A DNA stretch of 64,000 nucleotides from Sebastes aleutianus (taxonomy: Eukaryota > Chordata > Actinopteri > Perciformes > Sebastidae), in the NCBI GenBank assembly GCA_916700875.1, contig CAKAKS010000034.1, positions 13,784,195 to 13,848,194 of the forward strand, given 5' to 3'. Shown piece after piece: positions 21,462 through 32,105 of the stretch. Numbering within the stretch: the first letter of the stretch is position 1; every line of letters begins with the position of its first letter. The position numbers and the translations under genes were made by a program. The notes beneath the pieces were generated by a model. The model was not told the origin of the DNA, searched no databases, and worked only from the letters and a program-made list of their open reading frames with translations.

Positions 21462-21505
21462 CATTATTATTATTATTATTATTATTACTATTATTATTAC
21501 TACTA
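21462..21505 (+). repeat. (ATT)n microsatellite
   Basis: ATT/ACT repeats in the AT-rich upstream region; similar short runs lie at about 21830-21846. Confidence 0.85.
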
Positions 21506-22087
21506 TTGTAAGGCAGGCTTCTCGCTGCCTTAACTATAATCTTACTTGTTACTGAATTAAATTACTGTAGGTCTACTCTTTAATGTCTCAACTCCAGCAT
21601 ATAGGACGATTTAACACCGATAACCTAAAAGGTGGCACATCTCTTCTTACTTCATATCACTCCGCCAATCTTAATCATCACTCACCTCATGTAAGGTGAG
21701 CCATATTATATAGTTCCAGATCTAACTTAAGGAACAGAATACCATATGTATACTGTATAAAATAAATCTTTACAAAAAATAAATCTAATCTTACACTATT
21801 ATTAGTAGGCCTATTACTCTTATTATTAGGATTATTATTATTATTATAGGGTTCTTTGTCTTGTTTTTTTGGGTGCAAATTGAAAGCAGAAAATCAACAA
21901 ATATATAAGCAAACTGTACTGTCTCCTGAATTTAAGTTTATTATTGAAAGAGTGAATATTATTCTGTGAGGAGGAGAAGCAATCTCTTGAGCAGCAGTTG
22001 GTTATAAAATGGCCTTAATCAGATAATGACTTGATGTGCTCCTACAACAGCTCCATTTCTTTTCACAGACAGTTTTTTTTTTAAGAA

Positions 22088-22092
<5 letters not shown>

Positions 22093-22171
<79 letters not shown>
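22093..22171 (+). repeat. (GA)n microsatellite, about 80 bp
   Basis: A GA run with rare GACA interruptions, one of the longest purine tracts in the window. Confidence 0.9.
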
Positions 22172-22172
<1 letters not shown>

Positions 22173-22475
22173 TATTTGCGAAAACAGAAGCAGAGAGAGA
22201 TGGTAGCACTAAAAGCTGTTTTGTTCCGGAGAGGTCTCCGGGTCCCTGAATAAAAAGGTTTAGGAGACAGGACATAGGAGAGGAGATGAGAGGAGAGGAG
22301 AGGAGGATTTGTCCGAGTGTAATAAGTGAGTAGGCGTCTGACTCCTCTAAAGTCCTTGTTGGGCCTCACATCCACCACTTAATGTATTCAGCTTTCACCA
22401 AAGATGAGGATGCTGGAGGGAATTATGTTTCTGTTTGTCAAGGCAGAAAGGGAGTCTGTGTGACCTGAACGTGAT

Positions 22476-22657
22476 GTATATATATATATATATATATAAG
22501 AGACGTCTGTAGTAAAATAACAGGAATTTACATAGATGTTATTATTAGTGATATTACTCCTTGGCTGCCAGGGCTGTGATAGCTGGCACAGTGTGGCCCC
22601 CGATGACCCACATCCCTCTTTCTAGGCTACAAGTAGCCTAGTGGTGATTATGGAGGC

Positions 22658-22712
<55 letters not shown>

Positions 22713-22735
22713 TGAGAGAGAGAGAGAGAGAGAGG
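22476..22735 (+). repeat. (TA)n and compound (GT)n(GA)n microsatellites
   Basis: A TA run lies at 22476-22498, followed at 22660-22735 by about 40 bp of GT and then GA repeats. Confidence 0.88.
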
Positions 22736-23130
22736 GATAGAGGTTGGTCATCCTCTCTGGCTTGTTTTATACAAGCCATTCAATAGGCTACTGCATACTA
22801 TACACACACTCTCAAATTCAAATATGCTTTATTTGCATGAATGGGTATTGACCATTGTTGCAGAAGTGAATGTATGAATGTAAAGACAGCGTGACAGTCA
22901 ACAATGACAACATGCACAAACCAAACACTGAGTAACCAAATGATGAACAATCTATAACAATAATGTGCGAAATGGAAGTATGCACAATCATTCTAATATA
23001 TTAGAATTTACATTTTTAAACTCTCTAGACCACCTCTACTTTTCCTCGTGATAAAATGCAATATTGCAACACTTTTCTAGATCCTGTTTTCAACATTTAA
23101 TAAAAAAAACAGTTTGCTCGAACATTAAAT

Positions 23131-23621
23131 TAGGGATGCACTGATACCGATACCGGATCGGATATCGGGCCAATACTGACTCAAATAGCAGGACCGGGTA
23201 TCGGTGACAATGGGGCCGATCTACTCAATTCTATGTTTATATACTATAGACATTATATACTGGAATTTTAATTCAAATTTGTTGCTGCATTAAAAAGGTT
23301 TAAACCTGAATTGTAATTCCTGTTAATTTTGAAGATTTTTTTACCAAGTTGCTGGTGCACGATTTATTATTTTAATAATAAATAAGAATCTTGTAATATT
23401 TCTGTTATATCTATGTATTGTTTTGTTATATTTTCTTTTACAAAGTTAGGAAAACAATGTTTAAGTCAAGCCTGATGTTGCGTTACACATAAAAGAATGA
23501 TCCCAGTCACTTTCACACAGTGAAGCACAAAGCTTATTATTAATCAAACACCGGTATCGGCCGATACCCAAAGCCCAGGTATCGCTATCGGGACTGAAAA
23601 AGTTGGATCGGTGCATCCCTA
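23131..23621 (+). mobile_element. hAT-like MITE with perfect 8-bp target duplication (TAGGGATGCAC family)
   Basis: The ends are TAGGGATGCACTGATACCGA and ATCGGTGCATCCCTA, so the termini are inverted repeats. The octamer cattaaat is exactly duplicated at 23123-23130 and 23622-23629. The interior repeats CGGTATCGG/CCGATACC motifs near both ends. It is 491 bp with no coding capacity, and is a type common in fish genomes. Confidence 0.9.
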
Positions 23622-24599
23622 CATTAAATAAGGCTCCATGTCTTATGCGTGGAAATAATAGGCAATTAAAAGAATGCTGCTCAGTGAGGCTGATGGGAAA
23701 TATGGCTGCAGTCAAACTCATTAAAACCACAGATATACTCCAAAACACCGTTATTAGTCTTAGCCGTGGAGATTAGCTACACATTTGACATTTCTTTAGC
23801 AGAAAATGATGCAGTACATTCTGAGTTAATTCAACATGTCTTACGAACAACCTTGAAAAGCATACACATTTTGTAATATCACTGCCTATGACAGGGAGGT
23901 TATAGCTAAAGTCGACAGGAATGAAGGGCGCGCGGCACACATGTGAGCACGCGCACAAACACGCGCACGCAGAGCGCCTTGGAGGTGCTTGGACGGACAG
24001 ACATGTTGGGAAATCGCCTGGAACTGTATTAAGCCTGACGTCCTTAAAACAAACAATGGCACCATGAAATAAGGGCTTATGCGCTCAAAGTCAAAGAGCC
24101 CCCTCAGCAACGCTCCCTGTTTATCTCTCCCTCTGTCTGACACACACACACACACACATATTCACACACACTCACCATTTCTTGGGGGTTACACAGTCAG
24201 GCTCGCAGCTCCATTGGAGGGGACCAACTTTGCTCCTATGAACTCTCACCTGTCAACATGGAGCAGAGGACTTTACTTGGTAAACACGAAAGGACTTTAG
24301 CTGTTTACTTCTGGCGGCAACTTAGCCTATTTTACTCACTGCAAGGCCACGGTCACAGCTGGCTCTACAGGGGCTTTGAGTGCGTTTCAAGGCGAGGTTA
24401 AATCCACGCCAAACTCCGTTCAATAATGTGACAATTTTTAATGCAGTCTGCATCTTTTGGTAAATATGACTTGAATACTTTTTTGACAATGTGTGCTTCA
24501 TCAATAGGCTAAATCCGGCATATATTCAAGTTAGTTTGATTCTATCAGTCTGACATGTGGATCAACTTTTAGATTTTGCCCACTCTGCTCGCTACCGCC

Positions 24600-24835
24600 C
24601 CCACGGTGTAGGGTAGCCAGTGTTTGGTTTGTCCGTTCTGGGCTACTGTAGAAACATGGCGGCCGGCTCCATGAAGATGACCCGCTCCATGTGTAGATAT
24701 AATATTATAATAGGTATAATATTTTAAGAAAACGAAAACACAACAATTCATATTTTCAAGTGATTATAGACTAAAGAAAACACACTTATTAATAATATTA
24801 TATTCCATTTCTTGATCCCCTAAATGTAGACGCTT
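24600..24835 (+). mobile_element. Decayed partial copy C of the TTAA-flanked MITE
   Basis: It shares AGCCAGTGTTTGGTTTGTCC, CTACTGTAGAAAC, TGTAGATATAA, TATATTCCATTT and GATCCCCTAAATGT in the same order as copy B. Both terminal TTAA junctions are lost or unrecognisable. Confidence 0.65.
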
Positions 24836-24879
24836 GAGGGAATAACAGGTTAACAGTTATAAAAGTTGTAATTGAATTG

Positions 24880-25380
24880 AATTGAATCCTCATGGCTCTG
24901 TTTTCAGGCGTGACGGGAGGCTTTGGCCAATCACAGGTCATTTCAGAGAGATAGCGTTCCTATTGGCTGTGCTCCGGCTGGTGGGCGGTGCTTGGGATAT
25001 CCTCAACTGATCTCAACATGGCTGCAGGGTCACAAACTTTCTCATTTTATAGCTAAACAGTACACTACAAGATGTTTCTGAAAACATTTGAGGCGAGAAA
25101 CAAGCACTCCAGTTACAGAATATTGATTCATATTTGATCAGCGCTGCCTAGTTTGACCGTTTGGACGGAGTTCGCGAGTGATTGACAGCTGCTCAGAGAC
25201 AGCAGGCTCCAGCTCGGCTCTGATTGGTTGTTTTCCTCCGGTCTGTGAAATCTTGCAGATGCCATTAGGAGCACCGGAGGACACCAGAGGCACACAATTT
25301 TTTTCAGATTACCAGTCTCATGTACTACTGTCAGGATATAGTGACCGTTAAAAAAATCATATTTGCTCCATTTAAACCCA
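24880..25380. repeat. Possible dispersed repeat, unassigned
   Basis: This GC-richer block includes TGACGGGAGGCTTTGGCCAA, GAGTGATTGACAGCTGCTC and TCTGATTGGTTGTTTTCCTC. It resembles repeats I recall from fish genomes, but no second copy is present in this window, so the call is weak. Confidence 0.3.
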
Positions 25381-26651
25381 CTGCTGATTTAATGACGGCC
25401 GAATGTAAGAATGGGTTTCAATGATTTCTGGGATGTATGGATTACCTGTCCATAAATAAAGCAACAGGAATTTCAACATTTTTCAAAGGAGTGTGGCAGC
25501 AAGCCGTCTACCACATGCAGGGTGCAGGTCTCTGCGTTTTTCCTCTTTAAATTTCCACAGCCATTATCCTCCAGTGCGACTACTGCTAAAAAAAAAAAAA
25601 AAAAAGGGCTGTGGCAGATAAGCGGCGGTCTGTTTTCGCTCCTCTGATCAGCGGTAATTATATTTGTTGGCGTGGAGGTAAGTGGTCCTCCCCGGGGGGC
25701 GTATTGTACTCGACTCACTCCATGTCATAAAATAAAATTACAAGGAAAGGAGAAGATATCCTACAATAACAGAGGCGAGTCGTAAAATCAAAGAGTAGCT
25801 AAATTAAATCTGAAGGAGAGAAAAAAAAAGCCTCACGGAAAATACATTAGGGGTGTGATGGACGGGGGCAGGGGGCTTCAAATAAAACGCAGGTTAATGA
25901 GTTTTTAATAGCTTCTACGACTACGGTTGGTTAACAGACACACTCTCACACACAGAGCTTTTTCTAGCTGACTGAGGCAATTAAGAGTAATTAGTGATCA
26001 GTTACCTGCGTTTCAGTCTTTCTGCACTTCCCCGAACACCATAAAGAGCGGCGTCTATAGGGTATGAAGTGACATACAAGGCTTAAGTAGCTTTAAAGTG
26101 CCTCTCTCACCACACATTAGTCCCCAGTTATAAGTTTAGCTCCAATGCAACAGTCCGCTCTCCTGTTACAACAGTGGACATTCACACGTCTTGTACCTGT
26201 TGGCACCCTTTTGTCTGGTTTATGTATCTGCGTAACCTCTGACCCCCACCGTGGATGTTTGGCATGGCACCCAGCCGGCTCTCCACATTAGAGCGGGCCT
26301 TTCGCTGGCGACCTCTCTTGACCTCCCGCTGACCTTTCACACCAGAGGAGATTCGGCTGCCTCAGGGGAGGTCAGGAGGAGGGTAACGCTGTTATAATTG
26401 GCCTGTAAACACACACAGAGACAGAGACGCAGACAAACAAGCATAGATTTGAGGAGATGGGTTGTTTTCTGCTTACTTGAAACTGGAAATGATTCAATGT
26501 ATTTCCAATGGTGGAAAACTAAGTACTGTGCTTGCACTTGCATTAAGAACTTGTCCTTTATTGAATTGCCTGGTTAAATAAAAAGTAAGTACGTTTTTTA
26601 CCGCTCTACACTGTAAAACATTATGGAATCAATTAATCTTTTCACAGTAAC
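25381..26651. other. Upstream unique DNA, possible regulatory content
   Basis: It contains a poly-A run (25587-25605) and a unique segment at 26200-26345 (ACCTCTGACCCCCACC, GACCTCTCTTGACCTCCCG, GACCTTTCAC) with several TGACCT-like nuclear-receptor half sites. There are no coding frames. Confidence 0.35.
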
Positions 26652-27001
26652 TTAAAGGTGCAGTGTGTAGGATTTGGCGGCGTCTAGCGGTGAAGTTGGA
26701 GATTGAAAACAACTGAAATTTCTCCCGTGTGCCAAGCATGTAGGAGAACTACGGTGGCCGACGTGAAAACGTGAATGGCCCTCTCTAGAGCCAGTGTTTG
26801 GTTTGTCCGTTCCGGTCTACTGTAGAAACGGCTCAGTGAAGAGGACCAGCTCCGTATGTAGATATAAACGGCTCATTCTAAGGTAATTAAAACACGATTC
26901 ATATTTTCAGTGTGATTATTCACTAATGAAAACATAGTTATGAATATCATATTCCATTTATGCCTATAGATCCCCCTAAATGTTACACACTGCTCCTTTA
27001 A
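26652..27001 (+). mobile_element. TTAA-flanked MITE (piggyBac-like), copy B
   Basis: This 350-bp element is flanked by TTAA at both ends. Its termini are AGGTGCAGTGTGTAGGATT and TGTTACACACTGCTCCT, a 13-15 bp imperfect inverted repeat. It has no coding capacity. It is the cleanest of three related copies in the window. Confidence 0.85.
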
Positions 27002-27212
27002 CGTAAATATATAAAAAAATATATAATTTCAAGTTAATCCAACTTAAAATGATTTACAGTTTACTTGTACTTTAAGTACATTTATTATTACAATCATGAT
27101 TATCATTATAGGATTAATACCTTTTGTACTTTTAATAAAGTCATATTTTGAATACAGAACTTGTACTTATAATTGAGTGTTTTTACAGCGTGCTTTTATT
27201 TAAGCTAAGGAC

Positions 27213-27862
27213 TAGGGTTGTCAAAGTTAACGTGACACACTCAGTTTTAAAGCTAGATTGAGGATACTGGCATGATATGGAACTAGAAAACCTGATGAAA
27301 TCCATTGGTACCAACCATGTCATACTAGCTTGTCGCGATCAGACATTAATAACGCTCAAAACTTGCGCTAATATTTTGGCGAGGAAAAACTGGCAAGGCC
27401 ATATTCAAAGGGGTCCCTTGACCTGAAAATGGGTTCTATGGGTACCCACGAGTCTCCCCTTTACAGACATGCCCACTTTATTATAATCACATGCAGTTTT
27501 TGGGCAAGTCATAGTCAAGTCAGCACACTGACACACTGACAGCCGTTGTTGCCTGTTGGGCTTGAGTTTGCCATGTTATGATTTGAGCATTTTTATGCTA
27601 AATGTAGTACCTGTGAGGGTTTCTGGACAATATTTGTCATCGTTTTGTGTTGTTAATTGATTTCCAATAATCAATATACACATACATATGCATAAAGCAA
27701 ACATATTTGCCCACTCCCATATTGATAAGAGTATTAAATACTTGACAAATCTCCATTTGAGGTACATGTTGAACAGATAAAAATGTGCGATTAATTTGCG
27801 CTTAATAATGGACATTCATACGTTTAATCACGATTAAATATTTTAATCGATAGACAGCCCTA
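27213..27862 (+). mobile_element. hAT-like non-autonomous element, copy 1 of the TAGGGYTGTCAA family
   Basis: The element starts TAGGGTTGTCAAAGTTAACG and ends ATAGACAGCCCTA, giving imperfect terminal inverted repeats. It is flanked by an 8-bp target duplication with one mismatch (ctaaggac at 27205-27212, caaaggac at 27863-27870), the length typical of hAT transposons. It is 650 bp with no transposase. Its interior (GGGGTCCCTTGACCTCTGAC, TGGTACCAACCATGTC) recurs in six other places in the window. Confidence 0.85.
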
Positions 27863-28365
27863 CAAAGGACCTGAATACTTTTTTCAGTGGCACTCGCCAT
27901 ACTATTTTGATTATATTGCTGTGCATTGCCCAGAGGACCGAGGTGTTTTTATATAGTGTAATGTATATGTGTAGCTGGTAATTAATCAGAGTAGCTTGGC
28001 CATCTATCCTCTGTTGGGCCCATGCATGAACATGCTCCAACCACAGGTTAAAAACCAGCAGCCTATAAAGCGCTCATGTACATGTACACCAGTGAGGCCG
28101 TGCACACTAAAGCATGTACTGTGTATATGCACCACAGGTCTACACGCATGCAAATCACTCCCGGTATTTTCAAAGACTTCCCCGCGGACAGAAGCGTCTG
28201 CCAGCGCTGCTATAAATCACGCTGAGGCTGGTGCTGAGGGCAAGGCACACCTTGTCCACGTCGCCCCCACTCCTGGGCTGAATAAACCATAACATCCTGC
28301 CTCTCGTGCTGCCCGACGCCCTCTGAGCACGACCCCAGAGGAGACCCCCCTCATGCCCTCATCTC

Positions 28366-28395
28366 CCCTCCTCCTCCTCCTCCTCCTCCTCCTCC
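28366..28395 (+). repeat. (CTC)n trinucleotide repeat
   Basis: About ten CTC/TCC units; open frames here give only poly-Arg or poly-Ser artefacts. Confidence 0.85.
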
Positions 28396-28889
28396 CTTCC
28401 TCCATCTCATCTCTCACCCATCCCTGCCATTGTTCCTCCTCCTCCTCTTCTGTTGAACTTATCTATCTTTAGGAATTTAAGCTGTTGCAGTGGACGGTTG
28501 GGCAGGGCTCTGCTCGTTTGTAACAACCCCCTCCTCATCTTCATTTAACTCTTTTTTTTTCCATTCCAATGACTTCCTGCTCGAAGAGTGGGATGAGAGA
28601 AAAGAAAAAAGGAGAAAGAGAACAGCAAAAACAGCAGGAAGCAAGCGTTTAACAGGAGGATGCCGACACCCTCATCCTGTCGTGTGCCTGCTTGGTTCAG
28701 GTGCTCCGGGCCAATCGGCTCCCTCCGCTCCACTTACCTCAGGGTGTGCCGAATTTGGCTTAGAAGGTGCACCTCTCCTTCATGACCCCCTCTGGAGGAA
28801 GTACAGTATAATGTTTCTGGAAAGAAAAGGAGAGGATTTTTTTTACTGCCCGTGCGCAGGCTCATAATAAACCACCCAACAGAGACATA

Positions 28890-29060
28890 AAAGTGAACAA
28901 AGAATAAAGAATGTGTGGAGTGTTGGGTTATCTGCTGATTGTTTCCCTTGATTTTTACGGCTGCAGAGGGAGAAGCTAAGCAAACAATCCAGCCCAGCGG
29001 TTGGCTCTTGGCATTCCACTTGATGGTCTTATTATAGACGAATCTCACTTTGGAAAAGAC
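28890..29060. promoter_or_regulatory. Candidate upstream enhancer about 10.5 kb from the prox1 promoter
   Basis: This unique stretch contains GGTTATCTGC (GATA-type), ACAAAGAAT and GATTGTTTCC (SOX/FOX-like), and GGCATTCCA (TEAD-like). The distance is similar to the mammalian Prox1 -11 kb lymphatic enhancer, but orthology is not shown and motif matches this short occur by chance. Confidence 0.25.
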
Positions 29061-29330
29061 AACAAAAAATTCAGTGTGTTGCTTGGCATACAATCACACA
29101 AAATGATTACCTCCTCTCAAATTTAATTTCTAAGTAAAAGGCTCAGAACTGCCAATAAATTCACTGATATGCAACACTGTGTTTTAATTTGAAAAGCTGT
29201 TTTGTTAGAGGAAGGAGACGCATGTTTTAGATGTCGGGGTTCTAATTTTGGAGCAAAATTGCTCCTTTAGTCACCTACAAAACACATACAGCCACAAGCA
29301 CACACAAATATGTCTTTGCATGAGGGCCTG

Positions 29331-29334
<4 letters not shown>

Positions 29335-29362
<28 letters not shown>

Positions 29363-29703
29363 TACACACACAGGTCCAAATCTCTCCCTAACCCCTTGTA
29401 CGCCTGGTACATCCACCAGAACGCCAGAGGAGCCTTGAGAGGACAAGAATAGCGAGGCATGTGCCTATTTGTGGCATCATTGTTATAGAGATAAAAGATC
29501 TCACTGGTTGCACTCATGCACACAATCACGTACACACACACACACACACACATGCATGAGCGATCATGCACTGCGTTCATAACATACAGTCAAGGTGAAA
29601 TATTATACATAAACACTGGTCAGGACCATGAGGTACAAACACAAAAACTCTAATATCCACCCATGGAAGACATGTATGTACAGAAACACTCTCTCTCTCT
29701 CAA

Positions 29704-29734
<31 letters not shown>

Positions 29735-29871
29735 CGCAGGTCATGCATCAGTCAACAGGCCCACATACTTGATGGGCAGTTCCTAGAAGAGACAGTGGAG
29801 TGATCTCCTCTCTATACACCCATAAGCAGCTTCTTTCACTCGGCTGCTTGCAGTGTGTGTACAGTACGTTA

Positions 29872-29911
<40 letters not shown>
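29335..29911 (+). repeat. Cluster of (CA)n and (GT)n microsatellites
   Basis: CA runs lie at 29335-29372, 29532-29551 and 29703-29738, with a GT run at 29875-29911. Spacers are unique. Confidence 0.85.
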
Positions 29912-29915
<4 letters not shown>

Positions 29916-30389
29916 CGGGCCACAGCTCCATGCCTTCACCATGGGCTAACCTGACTATAAATGAGCCACAGTGGCACCTGTGCCGGTACGGATCCAGTGT
30001 TGGGACAGAGGAGAGTCCCATAATAGGACGCTGTGTCTTTTGTTCTGTTGGTATGCATAACTGCTCTAAGAATAATGTGCCCTCCTCCTCCGTAAAGTAA
30101 ATGTTCTGAGATGAACTGGTTCTGAGGTGCAGATTGTGTTTTACACAGCAGGGAAAGTACCTGTGGGATTGGTATGATGAAGGGAAAATCCTGTGTAGAG
30201 GATGAATCCTCTAAATGCAACTGCAAAGTGGTTCTATCCTATTTTGCAATAATATGTTACCAGATCTTAAAAATATACGGAAGAGGTTTTAGTATATGTG
30301 TTATTTGTTTTTTGGGTTGTCTGCAGCTATGTGAAAAGCGCTGTAATTTGTCGACCATCTCGTGTAGGAATCAAGAAATGTAAATGTAA

Positions 30390-30640
30390 AGTAAGGCCCT
30401 GCTCAGACCTGGCATTAACATGCATCTGGGGTTATCCGATCACAAGTGGACAACTCTAAGTACAGGTGTGAATGCACACAAGACGCATTGAGGACGCATT
30501 GAGATCCGAGAGCTCAGACCACATTCGGAGGTGATCTGGGCCACATATGGCCATATTCTTTTAGCAGTGTGTACTCAAATGTGTCCAGGGCCACATTGAA
30601 AGACCACCTACTCAACTGACGTGTGTGTGCGCGCACATAG
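30390..30640 (+). repeat. Possible dispersed repeat fragment (CTCAGACCTGGCATTAACA type)
   Basis: The block begins CCCTGCTCAGACCTGGCATT, a start I recall from fish DNA-transposon repeats. It continues to a (GT)n/GC-rich end near 30635. It has no partner copy in the window and no clear termini. Confidence 0.35.
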
Positions 30641-30737
30641 GTGTCGTGCACCGGAACAACGCTCCGCCACTTTTTTCTCCAAGTGGCGAAATAGAATATT
30701 CTCAGTAGAATATATGCAGTGGGCTACCTCCGGAGTC

Positions 30738-31262
30738 TCAAAAGTGAAGCCAATGCTGAAGTGTCTTAAACTTGCATTCTTTCTAACAGCCAGCAGGGGG
30801 CGACTCCTCTGGTTGCAAAAAGAGGTCTGATTGTATAGAAGTCTATGAGAAAATGACCCTACTTCTCACTTGATTTATTACCTCAGTAAACATTGTAAAC
30901 ATGAGTTTATGATCTCAATCGCTAGTTTCAAGTCTTCTTCAATACAGCATGATGTTCATTTAGTAAATGATGGTCCCATTTAGAGTCAAATAGACCATAA
31001 AGCAGGGTACGCTTTAGGGCGTGGCTACCTTGACAGGTCGCTACCACAGCATTGTCCGGTCTGGGAGTAGTCCGTGTTTTTATCTTACAACTTTAACCCT
31101 TTCACAGTGTGTTTTCAGTTCATGAAAATTAATTTTAACATTTTGGTCATCTAGAAATGTCTTATTCAGCGTTCGGTTGTACTTAGCTCATGTCACTTCT
31201 GGTTGCAACAACAGAAGATGGCGATGGCCAAAATGCCAAACTCGAGGCTTCAAAATGCAAGT
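30738..31262 (+). repeat. Dispersed repeat, copy A of an inverted pair
   Basis: About 525 bp is highly similar to the reverse complement of 62530-63062. Shared landmarks are AAAAGTGAAGCCAATGC, AACAGCCAGCAGGGGGCGAC, TTGTATAGAAGTCTATGAGA and TAGAGTCAAATAGACCATAA. It has no open frame of note and the family was not identified. The partner lies about 31 kb away in opposite orientation. Confidence 0.88.
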
Positions 31263-31924
31263 GAGTCAATAACCAATAAAAACAAACAGAAAGTTTGTCA
31301 TATTGACATCTAATGGAGCAGAAGGAGTCAGTGGGTGGTATCACAGACTACTGCTGCTTCTAACCCTGAGATAAACCAGGTATTGTATAGTCTAAGGGAA
31401 GCTAAATTTAATTACTTGCAAAATTACTTTAAATCTCCTGTATCTACAATACAACTCGGTTATTCTGTTTAAGTGACATACTGACTGTTGTATTACACAC
31501 CCCCAACCCCAACTACCCTCGCACACCCCCACACACACCCCCACACACTGCTGCTTTTAGTGTCTTTAGCTAAGCCAGAGGACAAGTGATGCCCAGGGCC
31601 GTTCCTGATCCTCCTGGCCTTTTCCTTGCAGGAATCTCCTCTTCCTGTGCGGAAGTTTATCGTGGTCAGCCTGCCCGTCACTGACGCCTCCCAAAGGAAA
31701 GTGACAGCGGCTTTATTCACCCGCTGACCCGTAAAGAGGACAGCGGAAGAAAAAAAAAAAAAAAAAAAGTACGTGTGTGTGCATGTGTGTGTAACCTGAC
31801 TAAGGGCTTCTTTTCTCTGCAGTAAGGAGGTGCGATGAATCTTGTGCAATCAGCACTACCTCTGCATATGTGTGTATGTCATGGATCCAGTGTTGTGTCA
31901 TTTAACTGCCCCCAACAACGTGAA

Positions 31925-32105
31925 AAGCATCTTCGCTCCATCTCTCTTTTGTGTGTCCAGATAGAAAAAAAAGAACATTAAATCCCCTTATCGGCCAAGT
32001 GATGTCCTGTTATCTGCTCTCTAAACAAACAGATCAGCTCTTATTTCTTTATTTTCCATCTCAAAGTCGAGGCCTTGCAGCCTTGAAGATAGACAGATAA
32101 AAGGA
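31925..32105. promoter_or_regulatory. Candidate upstream enhancer with GATA and FOX motifs (about -13.5 kb)
   Basis: Within about 110 bp there are CCTTATCGG (31987), TTATCTG (32010), the FOX-type TAAACAAACA (32022-32031) and AGATAA (32095). GATA2 and FOXC2 act on the mammalian Prox1 lymphatic enhancer, so the combination is suggestive. No repeat or coding content is seen. Conservation was not tested. Confidence 0.28.

Larger units (their letters stand above)
18750..23122. other. Upstream noncoding DNA, AT-rich
   Basis: Apart from the tandem duplications, microsatellites and the stretch at 20740-21440 listed separately, this is AT-rich unique sequence. I see no gene or RNA in it. Confidence 0.6.
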
